DNA of 64,000 nt from CBCXVS01 sp965178525 (GCA_965178525.1 CBCXVS010000005.1:1-64000); one strand, 5' to 3'; positions 7,974 through 16,237 are shown, numbered from the stretch's first letter. Numbers and translations: made by a program. The notes: generated by a model not told the origin, from the sequence alone.

Positions 7974-9119
7974 CTAATTCACATCGAACTGAAACATCTT
8001 GGCGGCATTCTCCGAGGTCATTTTGCGCCGGTCGTCTTCTGAGGTATTGGCAAAGAGCCGCCCCAGAAACGCTTCGGACTGCGGCCAGGTCGATTCGGCA
8101 TGGGGAAAGTCATTGCCCCACAGCATGTTCTTGACGCCGATGATATCGCGCAGGCGGATGCCGACCTCGTCCTCCATGAACTCCACGAACAAGTTGCGGC
8201 GCCAGTAATCGCTGGGCAGCATGCCCTCACGGGACCGCCAGCCCTTAGTGACCACGGGCCGCTCACGATAGGTAAAGTCCATTTGGCTGAGCCAATGGGG
8301 AATCCAGGACAGCTCGTGCTCCACCGATCCCACGCGCAAACCCGGATAGCGGTCGAACACGCCGGAGAAAATCATCGCGGTCAACGAACTCCGCACCCAG
8401 TGATCGGTGGTAGATCGGCCCACCGGGCTCAGCTCACTCACATCCATGGTAAATTCACAACCCGGAATGCCGCCGCGATTGGTGGCAATATGAAGCAGGA
8501 TCGGCATATTGAGATCCTGTGCCGTCCACCACAATTTGTCATAAATGGCATAACTATAGGGCCGCTCGGGCAAGGGATAGACCGGGATGAACACGCCCAC
8601 CATCCCCAGCCGGGCGCAGCGCTCCATCTCCTGGCACCCATTGTCAATATCATCGACGTTCACCATGCCGATACCCTTGAGGCGCTGGGGATCGGCACGG
8701 CAAAATTCCGCTATCCAGTCGTTATACACGGCGCAGATGGCGGAGAGCAGTTCACTGTCCGGGATGCGGTACCAAAAGAGCCCTTGACTCGGTTGCAAAC
8801 ACGCGCCCCAGACGCCATCGTCTTCCAATTCCCGCAACATCGGCTCGGGCTCGTACGCCGCCTGGCGAACATCGTCCCACACGCCGAGGAAATCGATGGC
8901 AGAGGGGTCTTCAAAGCGCTGTCCCGCCTGAATCACCGCCCCCAGGGTGGCGACCTGCGTATCATCGATGAACCAGGCGTCATAGTCTCGGCCCGCCGGT
9001 GTTTGCCGCCGCTGCATGCGCGGCGCGCGGTCACGGTATTTGGGCTCAATGCGGCTGGTATACATGTCGGGCGGTTCGACGATATGGGAGTCTGCCGAGA
9101 TGATTTTGTATGCTGCCAT
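7974..9119 (-). CDS. Amidohydrolase, ACMSD/metal-dependent TIM-barrel family
   Basis: The 381-aa product belongs to the amidohydrolase_2 family (ACMSD, gamma-resorcylate decarboxylase and relatives), which use a metal in a TIM barrel to hydrolyse or decarboxylate substrates. The opening SADSHIVEPPDMY carries the early metal ligands. Later landmarks are ILLHIATNRGG, SVEHELSWIPHW and the C-terminal WGNDFPHAESTWPQS, with the catalytic Asp and His. The ATG at 9119 is chosen because homologues begin right at this motif; an upstream extension to 9257 encodes an Arg-rich stretch unlike the family. It heads the TRAP/Rieske operon, suggesting the imported compound is its substrate or precursor. Confidence 0.88.
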   Translation of the reverse strand: MAAYKIISADSHIVEPPDMYTSRIEPKYRDRAPRMQRRQTPAGRDYDAWFIDDTQVATLGAVIQAGQRFEDPSAIDFLGVWDDVRQAAYEPEPMLRELEDDGVWGACLQPSQGLFWYRIPDSELLSAICAVYNDWIAEFCRADPQRLKGIGMVNVDDIDNGCQEMERCARLGMVGVFIPVYPLPERPYSYAIYDKLWWTAQDLNMPILLHIATNRGGIPGCEFTMDVSELSPVGRSTTDHWVRSSLTAMIFSGVFDRYPGLRVGSVEHELSWIPHWLSQMDFTYRERPVVTKGWRSREGMLPSDYWRRNLFVEFMEDEVGIRLRDIIGVKNMLWGNDFPHAESTWPQSEAFLGRLFANTSEDDRRKMTSENAAKMFQFDVN

Positions 9120-9476
9120 GACCTGCCTTTTCCTTGCACGACATATTGACAGTCGCACGGGCCGTCGTGCAGGCCCGCCACGACTCGGGCGGCACAGTGC
9201 GACCTGCCTCGCAGCACGCCGCGTCAGACGTGTCAGGCGTTGAGGCCACGTCACCATCGGCGTGGCACAGGTCTAAATATCGCACAGAGAGGCCGCGCGG
9301 ACGGAAGCTCACGCACGGCAAAGGCGTACATGCTCGCCGTAGCTCTGCGTCACCCCTAGCAAGGCGCACCGTTCGTGTCAACGGCGATTTGGTCGTCCAT
9401 GTCCTGACGTTCTGCAGCAGACAGAGTATACTCACCACGACATACACACCGCGCACGCAGAGAGAAGGAAGCCCAC
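9120..9476. other. Intergenic stretch, no gene recognised
   Basis: About 360 bases between divergent genes. Reading frames here encode Arg/Cys-rich low-quality protein and no family is recognisable. It should hold the promoter of the amidohydrolase operon on the minus strand, but I see no clear -35/-10 pair. Confidence 0.4.
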
Positions 9477-9537
9477 ATGAGCCCGCACGACGCGACCTCG
9501 CTCATCCCTCGCGCTATCCTGTTTGGCAATCCGGATA
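9477..9537 (+). pseudogene. 5' fragment of an S9-family peptidase gene cut by an IS110 element
   Basis: An ATG at 9477 preceded by AGAAGGAAG opens a frame whose first 20 or so residues include LIPRAILFGNPDK. That string matches the characteristic N-terminus of prolyl-oligopeptidase-like S9 peptidases (IPR-x-x-LFGNP-x-K). The match stops abruptly where the IS110 left end begins near 9540 and the frame ends soon after. The rest of the gene is not found on the right side of the element, so a rearrangement followed or accompanied insertion. Identification rests on a short motif only. Confidence 0.4.
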
Positions 9538-9554
9538 AGAACGGGACAGGGGTC

Positions 9555-9796
9555 TATCATTGGATTTGTAGGTGACGACTCGCCCTCCCCTCGGGTAGTA
9601 TGGTCATAGACGGGGGTGTGGCTCTTGGGGTCAGTGGCCTGTCTCAACAGGTTCACCACGACTTGAAATGCCGCCCCCGTTGCCTGCATCATCCAAGAGG
9701 TCGATCGGGATGGCGCCCATCGTCGAGATGGTGGCTCTGTAAATAGACGAGACCCAAGGATGAGCATGCCAGCTGGGTCACCTGAAGGCGAGCCCC
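9555..9796 (+). ncRNA. Candidate bridge-RNA region of the IS110 left end
   Basis: IS110-group recombinases are known to use a structured bridge RNA encoded in the non-coding end next to the transposase, with loops pairing to target and donor DNA. This 242-base gap between the left end and the transposase start has no convincing protein-coding content and is the right size. I did not fold it and could not assign guide loops, so this is a positional prediction. Confidence 0.3.
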
Positions 9797-11071
9797 ATGT
9801 TCGAGACGGTCCCCCTTGAAGTCCGAGTCAGTGTCGATATTGGCAGTCATCAGCACCGCGTGGCGATTGGCCTGTCTCCTGGTGAGGTGCTCGAAGAGTT
9901 TGATATCGTGCACCAAGCCGAGGGCTTTGAGCACTTCTTTGCCTGCATTGCGACCTACGAACAGCAGTATGCGTGCCCGGTGGCGGTGGCCATGGAAGGG
10001 TTCAATGGGTATGCGCGGCCGTTGGATACGATGATTCGCGCCCACGACTATCGCCTCTACAACATGAACAACCTGAACCTCGCCCGGTTCAAGGAGATAT
10101 TCCCCGGGGCGGCCAAAACCGATGCCCTCGATGCGCGTCAGGGTCTTGAGCTCTTTCAGCTTCGCGATCACCTGCCGTTAGCCAAGGATGTGCTCCAGGA
10201 AGTGGCGGCTACGCCTCAGGCAAATGACATCCTCAAGCGGCTGACCCGCCGTCGCCGTCGCTTGGTGCGCGAGAAGGGGCGGGTGCTCAGCACCCTGCAA
10301 TCGGACTTGCAAGCGGTGTGTCCGGGGTTGCTGGAGATCACCAATGATGCGGGCAATCTCTGGTTTCTTCGCTTCTTAAGCAGTCGGGACGACCTGCGGC
10401 AACTGGCGCGTCTTCGTCGCGCAAGCCTGTGGAAAATCCGAGGTGTGGGGGCGACGTATGCCAGCGCGATTCAAGCCTGGCAGAACCAGGCCGGGTTTAG
10501 TGATGAGGTGGTTTGGGTGGGGGAGATGATCCAAGCCGATGCCGCTCGGATTCTGGAGTTACTCGATCCGATCAAGGCCTTGGAGGCGAAGATCGATGCA
10601 GTGGCCCAAGAGTCGTCAGTGGCGAGTATCCTGGACTCGATTCCGGGCTTTGGTCGGGTGTGCAGTGCCGAACTGGCGGGGGAAATCGGCACCATCGAGC
10701 GCTTCGGAAGTGATGCGAGTCTGGGTTTGTATCTGGGCATGTCCAACCTGGACAAGAGCTCGGGCAAGTTTCAGGGCTCGAAAGCACCCAAGCACGTCCA
10801 TACGCGTGCCAAGGCGGCGATGAGGATCGCGGTGGACCACCATCGCAAAGGTGTAGCGGAATCCCAGCGCTATGACGACAAAAAGCGTTCGGAAGGCAAA
10901 ACGCACAATCAGGCCATCCGAGCACTAGGTCGTCACTTGTGCCGTGTGATCTACAAATTACTCAAGGAGGAGCGCAACTACGAAATTCGTGATGAGGTCA
11001 TTTTTTCCTTGAAAATTCCAGCGGGATGTTCAAGTCTTGCTATTTACTATTTATGGGGCTGGGAAAGCTAA
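9797..11071 (+). CDS. IS110-family transposase (DEDD recombinase)
   Basis: A 424-aa recombinase with the N-terminal RuvC-like DEDD domain and C-terminal transposase_20 domain. Visible elements are VSVDIGSHQH (first Asp), AVAMEGFNGY (Glu), AKTDALDARQ (paired Asp), and in the second half SIPGFGRVCSAELAGEIG and YLGMSNLDKSSGK, where the catalytic Ser region lies. Length is normal and the frame is intact, so it may still be active. The last 15 or so residues after NYEIRDE are encoded within the inverted repeat at 11031 and look unlike the family, as is common at IS ends. Confidence 0.92.
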   Translation: MFETVPLEVRVSVDIGSHQHRVAIGLSPGEVLEEFDIVHQAEGFEHFFACIATYEQQYACPVAVAMEGFNGYARPLDTMIRAHDYRLYNMNNLNLARFKEIFPGAAKTDALDARQGLELFQLRDHLPLAKDVLQEVAATPQANDILKRLTRRRRRLVREKGRVLSTLQSDLQAVCPGLLEITNDAGNLWFLRFLSSRDDLRQLARLRRASLWKIRGVGATYASAIQAWQNQAGFSDEVVWVGEMIQADAARILELLDPIKALEAKIDAVAQESSVASILDSIPGFGRVCSAELAGEIGTIERFGSDASLGLYLGMSNLDKSSGKFQGSKAPKHVHTRAKAAMRIAVDHHRKGVAESQRYDDKKRSEGKTHNQAIRALGRHLCRVIYKLLKEERNYEIRDEVIFSLKIPAGCSSLAIYYLWGWES

Positions 11072-11131
11072 TGCGAAGTGGGTGTGCCAGAACTTGAGGG
11101 CAGTTCATTTTAATGTCAATAGCAAGACTTG
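11031..11131. repeat. Perfect 13-bp inverted repeat spanning the IS110 transposase stop
   Basis: CAAGTCTTGCTAT (11031-11043) and ATAGCAAGACTTG (11119-11131) are exact reverse complements, 75 bases apart, enclosing the transposase stop codon. The second arm leads directly into the right-end GACCCC. It could form a stem in the transcript or be a recombinase binding site. Confidence 0.7.
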
Positions 11132-11159
11132 ACCCCTTTTCCTGAAGCGAAAAAAGGTG

Positions 11160-11188
11160 TTGACACGGAGCGGCATGGCGGATATCAT
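11160..11188 (+). promoter_or_regulatory. Consensus sigma-70 promoter of the precursor peptide gene
   Basis: TTGACA (11160-11165) and TATCAT (11183-11188) are separated by exactly 17 bp, giving a perfect -35 and a 5/6 -10. A transcript would start near 11195, about 80 bases before the precursor start. It is the best promoter match I found in the window. Confidence 0.7.
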
Positions 11189-11278
11189 GGCGCCTCATTA
11201 AGGGTCCTAGAAAATTGCGGCACGTAGTCTGTCCAGGACACAGGAATGTCAGGCACCTGTTCTGAGGAGGTGGTCATG

Positions 11279-11461
11279 ATGGAAAAGACGCAACTCCAAC
11301 TCGATATGCTTGTTCCCGAGCAAGTGGCGCCAGTTACGCGTAAGGCACTTTCCCAAGAGACAGCTCCCGCCATCAGCGCCCTTGCACAGGGAGGGGTTTC
11401 GCCCCATTATACCCTAGCGCAACTTACCTGTATTCCTTTTGCAGGTGATGATGCCGAGTAG
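11279..11461 (+). CDS. Cyanobactin-like (PatE-type) RiPP precursor peptide
   Basis: The 60-aa peptide has the layout of cyanobactin precursors. Residues 13-21 (PEQVAPVTR) resemble the conserved leader segment P-x-Q-V/A-A-P-V-x-R. A short Ala/Gly-rich stretch ends in GGVSP (38-42), in the position of the N-terminal protease site. The predicted core HYTLAQLTCIP (43-53) ends in Pro, as macrocyclase substrates usually do. The last seven residues FAGDDAE match the C-terminal follower of the anacyclamide/prenylagaramide class and correspond to AYDGE in PatE. A strong GAGGAGG site lies 8 nt before this ATG (another ATG is at 11276). The core holds one Cys and two Thr, but no heterocyclase gene is visible, so an unmodified head-to-tail macrocycle is the simplest product. 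The exact core N-terminus is inferred. Confidence 0.75.
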   Translation: MEKTQLQLDMLVPEQVAPVTRKALSQETAPAISALAQGGVSPHYTLAQLTCIPFAGDDAE

Positions 11462-11599
11462 CCTGCCCATCTTAGCAGTTCCCCTCATCTGTATCAAATT
11501 CCCGTTCCCGTCGTTTGTGGCGAGCGATGGCCCACAATAAAACGCGCCACCACCTCCATCGCGGGCCAGGTATCCGATACCTGGCGCCCCTCGGGGGTG

Positions 11600-12006
11600 G
11601 CTAGCCGGGCGTTAGCGCTCCGGTCAGAGTTGACACAGGTCTTTGGCGGAGCGCCCTCATCCCAGCCAGAAGTCGGCTGCCCCAGCACGCGCGCGGCGGG
11701 GTTTTGGCCTTCGATTGGTAGCGTTGACAGAAACGCCGGTAGGCGGCGGCACATGCCGCTGAGCTCTTCCCCAGGTGCAAAAACGCTGGATGCCCCTGTG
11801 TCAGGTCATCATCGGTCAAGCGATTGTAGCTTCCATAGTTGCTAAAAAGGGCATAGAGCTTGAAGGCATATTGATCCAGAGCCGGCTTCAGGGCATAGAG
11901 GAAGACCTCACGGCAGGCATGGTGTGAGAGTCAAAACGCGCGGTTGTGACAACGGGGGGTGACGTCATGGGCATAGCCCGGTTGGAATGTGCGTGGTCGT
12001 CGTGGC
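11600..12006 (-). pseudogene. REP-associated tyrosine transposase (RAYT), internally deleted
   Basis: Reading the minus strand, the start MPRRPRTFQPGYA and CHNRAF are the typical N-terminus of RAYT transposases. A stop and frame change follow. Then come CREVFLYAL and YAFKLYAL, after which the frame jumps to FSNYGSYNRLTDDDL and WGSRLLAGM, the typical C-terminal part. The central segment with the HUH motif and catalytic Tyr is gone, so the gene is dead. It fills most of the gap between the precursor peptide and the first protease gene, on the opposite strand. Confidence 0.75.
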
Positions 12007-12040
12007 ATCTTCGTTTCCTCTGAGGTGTGAGTTCGTGATC

Positions 12041-12069
12041 TTGCATTCGCCCGTATGATCATCCATACT
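12041..12069 (+). promoter_or_regulatory. Putative sigma-70 promoter for the protease genes
   Basis: TTGCAT (12041-12046) and CATACT (12064-12069) are spaced by 17 bp and end 43 bases before the first protease start. This would let the protease genes be expressed separately from the precursor peptide. Confidence 0.5.
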
Positions 12070-12112
12070 GAGCGCCTTAAGCACAAGAAACGATGGAGGC
12101 TAAGCAGTCGGC

Positions 12113-14047
12113 ATGGCGGACTTGACGGACATTGCCGGACTTCGTGACCTGTGGTCCCACACATGGGGCGACCCCGACATTACCATCGCCGTCCTAGATG
12201 GCGCGGTGGATCTCGACCGCGCCTGCTTCCGGGGCGCCCGTTTCACCACTCGCGCACCCTACTGGCAAGACCCCATCGGCCTCGATCCGGACGCCCTCGC
12301 CGTCTTTTTGGAAATTCTCAGCGGCCCGGACGATGACGAAACAAAAGTCGCCAACCTGGAAGCGGCGGTTCCCAATGCCCGCACTCGCATCAGCCTGTTG
12401 CTGGCGTTTCACGCCACCCATATCAGCAGCACGATCTTCGGCCAACCGGCCTCGCCGGTCGAAGGTGTCGCGCCCCGTTGCACGGGCCTCAACATCCCGA
12501 TTGCCTACGATGAGGGCGGCTTTATCGATCCTCTGAACCTGACCCGCGCCATCGAGGCGGCTCTTGAAGCCGGCGCCCATATCATCCACGTCGCCGCCTG
12601 CCACCCGACGCAGAGCGGCATGGCCCATGACCTGCTGGCACGCGCAGTGCGCCAGTGCCAGGCACAAAACGTTCTCATCGTCGCGCCGGCGGGCAACGAC
12701 CAGGGTGAATGCTGGTGCATCCCGGCGGTGCTGCCGGGCGTCCTCACCGTGGGCGCGATGCGCGACAATGGCCAACCGTTCCGGTTTAGCAACTGGGGCG
12801 GCCGCTATCAAACGCAGGGCGTCATGGCGCCGGGGGAAGAGGTGTTAGGGGCCCAGCCGGGCACGGACACCCCAGCCCGGCACCGGGGCACGAGCTGTGC
12901 GGCGCCCATTGTGACGGGTGTGGCGGCCTTGCTGCTGAGCCGGCAACGTCAGCTTGGCCAGGTCCCGGACCCAGAAGCGGTGCGGGCCGCGATGGTGCAC
13001 AGCGCCATTCCCTGTGACCCGGCAGAGGTCGACGAACCGGAGCGCTGTTTGCGCGGCCGGCTCAACGTGCCAGGGGCGGTAGCGTTGCTGACCGGCACGC
13101 CTCTAGAACGGGTTGTCTCTACTGCGGGCGGCTCGACAGAGGCCGCCCATGCGGCAACAGCTTGCTCTGCCCACCTATCCCGCGCCGAGGCGGCTGCCAG
13201 TGCGGCGTCCCCCCTCGTCTATGCCCTGGGCACGCTGGGCTACGACTTTGAGACCGAGGCGCGGCGCGACGCGTTCACCCAGCTCATGCCGGCGGTCGAG
13301 GTCGGCACCGCCGCTGTATCGGCCAATCCCTACGATGCCCGGCAGATGATGGCCTACCTGGCCGAGCATGGCTCGGACGCGGCGGCGCTGATTTGGACGC
13401 TCAACCTGGAGTCAATTCCCATGTATGCGCTGCAACCCACTGGCCCCTTTGCCGACGAGGTCTACGCCATCTTGCGGCAACTCCTGGCTGGCCAGGTGGT
13501 GGCAGCCGGCAGTGCGGCGTCCATCGAGCGCGTCAGCATACCGGGACGGTTGACGGATCGCACCGTGCGGCTCTTTTCCGGGCAAGAAGTCCCGGTGCTC
13601 ACGCTGGTCAATCGCCGTGGCATATACGGGTGGCAAACCGAGACCCTGGTCAACGCGGTCCTGGGCGCCATGCGCCTGCAACACCCGCAGGCCGACGAGC
13701 CGACGCTGCGGCAGGCGTTGCACAGTTTCCTGAACCGCGTCTATGACGACTTGCGTAACGAGGGCCGCACATCCCGTGACCGGGCGCTCAACTTCGCCGC
13801 CACGAATGCCTTTCAAGCCGCCTCGACCCTGGCCGAGGCGGTCGCCAGTGGCTTGGAGCTGGACCGTATTGAGGCCGATAAGAGCCCCTTTTGCCGCACG
13901 GGTAGCGATTGCTGGGATGTGAAGCTGATTTTCTTCGATCCGGACAACGGCCACCGCGCCCGCAAAGTGTACCGGTTTACCATCGATGTGGCCGACCGGC
14001 TGCCGGTCACCTTGGACGAGGTGCGCTCGTGGTCGGTGCCCCATTGA
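12113..14047 (+). CDS. PatA/PatG-like subtilisin protease fused to PatG C-terminal domain (copy 1)
   Basis: The 644-aa protein joins a subtilisin-type protease (about residues 1-330) to the C-terminal domain of PatG-type cyanobactin proteases (about 365-644, beginning YALGTLGYDFETEARRD). The N-terminus LTDIAGLRDLWSHTWGDP is typical of PatA. Catalytic residues are Asp29 (AVLDG), His100 (FHATH), Asn195 of the oxyanion hole (AGND) and Ser261 (GTSCAAP). PatA frees the N-terminus of the core peptide, while PatG removes the follower and cyclises. This protein has no N-terminal oxidase domain and no signal peptide, so it should act in the cytoplasm on the precursor encoded 650 bases upstream. His-Ala-Thr replaces the usual His-Gly-Thr. 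Which of the two activities it has cannot be told from sequence. Confidence 0.85.
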   Translation: MADLTDIAGLRDLWSHTWGDPDITIAVLDGAVDLDRACFRGARFTTRAPYWQDPIGLDPDALAVFLEILSGPDDDETKVANLEAAVPNARTRISLLLAFHATHISSTIFGQPASPVEGVAPRCTGLNIPIAYDEGGFIDPLNLTRAIEAALEAGAHIIHVAACHPTQSGMAHDLLARAVRQCQAQNVLIVAPAGNDQGECWCIPAVLPGVLTVGAMRDNGQPFRFSNWGGRYQTQGVMAPGEEVLGAQPGTDTPARHRGTSCAAPIVTGVAALLLSRQRQLGQVPDPEAVRAAMVHSAIPCDPAEVDEPERCLRGRLNVPGAVALLTGTPLERVVSTAGGSTEAAHAATACSAHLSRAEAAASAASPLVYALGTLGYDFETEARRDAFTQLMPAVEVGTAAVSANPYDARQMMAYLAEHGSDAAALIWTLNLESIPMYALQPTGPFADEVYAILRQLLAGQVVAAGSAASIERVSIPGRLTDRTVRLFSGQEVPVLTLVNRRGIYGWQTETLVNAVLGAMRLQHPQADEPTLRQALHSFLNRVYDDLRNEGRTSRDRALNFAATNAFQAASTLAEAVASGLELDRIEADKSPFCRTGSDCWDVKLIFFDPDNGHRARKVYRFTIDVADRLPVTLDEVRSWSVPH

Positions 14048-14066
14048 GTGGTGAGAGGCGATGTGC

Positions 14067-15964
14067 ATGCCCGATCTCATGACGATACCCGGCCTGTACG
14101 CCCTGTGGTCCAAGACCCGTGGCTCTCCTGACGTCACCGTGGCCGTGCTGGATGGCCTGGTGGATCAGACTCACCCCTGTTTTGCCGGCGCGGCGCTCAC
14201 CCGGCTGCCCACCCTGGTGCAAGGGGACGCTCGTGCCCGCAGCTTGATGTCGCTGCACGGCACACACGTGGCCAGCCTCATCTTTGGCCAGCCTGGCAGT
14301 CCGGTGTCGGGCCTGGCGTCGCAGTGCCGGGGACTGATCGCGCCGGTATTCGCCGACGAACGGCGCCGGCTATCACAACTCGACCTGGCCCGGGCCATCG
14401 AGCAGGCGGTCGAGGCCGGGGCGCAGGTGATCAACGTGAGCGGGGGGCAACTGACGGATGCCGGCGAAGCCGAGGATTTTTTGCAGCAGGCCGTGCGCGA
14501 ATGCCGGAGACGCAATGTTTTACTCATCGCTGCCGCCGGGAATGACGGCTGTGAGTGTCTGCACGTGCCAGCGGCGCTGCCCGCCGTGCTGGCCGTGGGC
14601 GCCATGGATGCCCAGGGTCACCCCTCGCCTATAGCAACTGGGGGGAGGTCTATCAAACCCAGGGCGTGTTGGCTTTGGGGCAGGACATCACGGGGGCTCG
14701 ACCGGGCGGCGGGACAATGCAGTTGAGTGGCACCAGCTTTGCCGCACCGATTGTGAGCGGTGTGGCGGCGCTGCTGTTGAGTCTGCAGTGCCAGCGCGGC
14801 GACGATCCGGACCCCTATGCTGTGCGCGCCGCCATCCTGCATAGCGCCTTTCCCTGTGAGCCTGGGGAGACGGCGAACGGTCGCCGGTGTTTGGCCGGAA
14901 GGCTCAATATTCCGGGTGCGTATACGTTACTCATGGGAGACTCCCTCGTGGCCGAGCCTGTCGATACCGCCGCGTCAGCGAGCCCCTCCGACCCCGTTGT
15001 CCGCACCCCGCAGCCCGATCCGCCCGCGCCGGCCAAGGACAACGCGCCGCCGCCTCCGGAGGACCGGGCTGCCGTGATCCGGCTGCCGGCTGCCGCGGTG
15101 CTGCCGAGCCAAGCGGAGCACGAGGGCGGGTTGGTCTATGCCGTCGGCACGCTCGGCTACGACTTCGGTTCCGAAGCCCGCCGCGACTCCTTCCAACAAC
15201 TCATGCCCGCCGTCCAGGTCGGGGATATCACCGTGCCGGCGAACCCCTACGATGCCCGGCAAATGGTGGATTACTTGGAAGGGAATCTCTCGGAAGCCTA
15301 TTCGCTCACCTGGACGCTCAACTTGGAGTTGACCCCCATCTATGCGATCGAGCCCATTGGCGCCTTTGGCCGCGATATCTATGCCGTGTTGCATGAGCTG
15401 CTGGCGGGCCAGATACAGGCCAACAATAGCGCCGCGTACATCGAGCGTGTCAGTCTGCCGGGACGGCTAGCCGGCCGCACCGTGCAACTGTTTTCCGGCC
15501 AGGTGACACCGGTCGTGGAGGTGGACAATACGCGGGGGCTGTATGGCTGGCGCGTCAACACCCTGGTCAGCGCCGCCCTCAATGCCATTCAGGAGGAGCC
15601 GCAAGAGACGGATGTGGAGGCGGTGCGGCAGTCCTTGTACAACTTTCTCAACCGCATCTACTATGATTATCGCAACCTGGGCACGACGTCGTCCCACCGG
15701 GCGCTCAACTTTGCCGCCACCAACGCCTTTCAGGCGGCCTCGACGTTCGCCACGGCGGTGCGGCGCGGCATGGAACTCGACAGCATCGAGGTGGAGCGCA
15801 GCGCCATTGCCCGTCTCGATAGCGATTGTTGGGATGTGAAGCTGAAATTCTTTGACCCGGAAAATACCCGGCGGGCGCGACGGGTGTTCCGCTTTATCAT
15901 TGACGTCAGCGACCGCATCCCGGTCAGCTTCGGTGAGGTCCGGTCGTGGTCGGTGCCGAACTAA
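14067..15964 (+). pseudogene. PatA/PatG-like protease fusion (copy 2), with one frameshift
   Basis: A tandem paralogue of the preceding gene, starting 19 nt after it; GAGAGG at 14053 supports the ATG at 14067. The protease part has Asp29 (AVLDG), His64 (LHGTHVAS) and AAAGND in the first frame, then YSNWG and the Ser motif LSGTSFAAP in a second frame. The switch is at about 14622-14628, where a run of four C after CA would need a fifth C to restore the frame. After a Pro-rich linker (about 14990-15065) comes the PatG C-terminal domain (YAVGTLGYDFGSEARRD), very similar to copy 1. Because the lesion is one base in a homopolymer, it may be a sequencing error and the gene intact. Two paralogues could split the PatA-like and PatG-like roles. 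Confidence 0.8.
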
Positions 15965-16005
15965 ACACGGCTCGATGCAACGTTATCGCCATCGCAGGAG
16001 GCGAC

Positions 16006-16221
16006 ATGAGACACTTTCCCATACAGGCCGCGCCGGTGCAACGGCCGGGCGCCTTTGCTCCCCATTGGATAGGCGATGGCGCTGTCATGCGCCCGTATCG
16101 GTTGTCCGGGGGGCACGTCGATGACCCGCCGGCGTGGCGCCGCCGCAGCTATGCGGAACTCAAATCGTCCGGGGGCTGCGGCTGTGAGCCCTGCCGGGCG
16201 GCACAGAGGCGAGCCGAGTAA
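16006..16221 (+). CDS. 71-aa peptide with cyanobactin-leader-like motif and Cys-rich tail
   Basis: I do not recognise a named family. The N-terminus MRHFPIQAAPVQR contains Q-A-A-P-V-Q-R, which parallels Q-V-A-P-V-T-R in the precursor at 11279. This suggests it is handled by the same machinery, either as a second precursor or as an accessory peptide. The C-terminal part carries GGCGCEPC, a compact three-Cys cluster that could bind metal or be modified. The ATG has an excellent GCAGGAGG site 5 nt upstream. It sits 41 nt after the second protease gene and 16 nt before the P-type ATPase gene, so all are probably one operon. It lacks a follower like FAGDDAE. Confidence 0.65.
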   Translation: MRHFPIQAAPVQRPGAFAPHWIGDGAVMRPYRLSGGHVDDPPAWRRRSYAELKSSGGCGCEPCRAAQRRAE

Positions 16222-16237
16222 GGCGAGGAAGCGGACG

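Larger units (their letters stand above)
9543..11142 (+). mobile_element. IS110-family insertion sequence
   Basis: The element contains one transposase gene, about 240 bases of non-coding left end and about 60 bases of right end. Imperfect inverted ends GGGACAGGGGTC (9543-9554) and GACCCCTTTTCC (11131-11142) match at 10 of 12 positions and may be subterminal repeats. The left boundary fits the abrupt end of the S9-peptidase-like frame. The right boundary lies just before the promoter of the precursor peptide gene. Exact ends need comparison with an empty site. Confidence 0.6.

Noticed and set aside
8100..9149. Long plus-strand frame opposite the amidohydrolase (349 codons)
   Set aside because: Antisense shadow; no family resemblance, while the minus strand encodes a clear amidohydrolase.
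11494..11599. Further C-terminal part of the RAYT
   Set aside because: A stop follows the last recognisable motif and the remaining frame does not match the family clearly.
16076..16237. N-terminal extension of the P-type ATPase from 16076
   Set aside because: It overlaps the entire 71-aa peptide gene in another frame, is Arg/Ala-rich and lacks a ribosome site; the ATG at 16238 has one.
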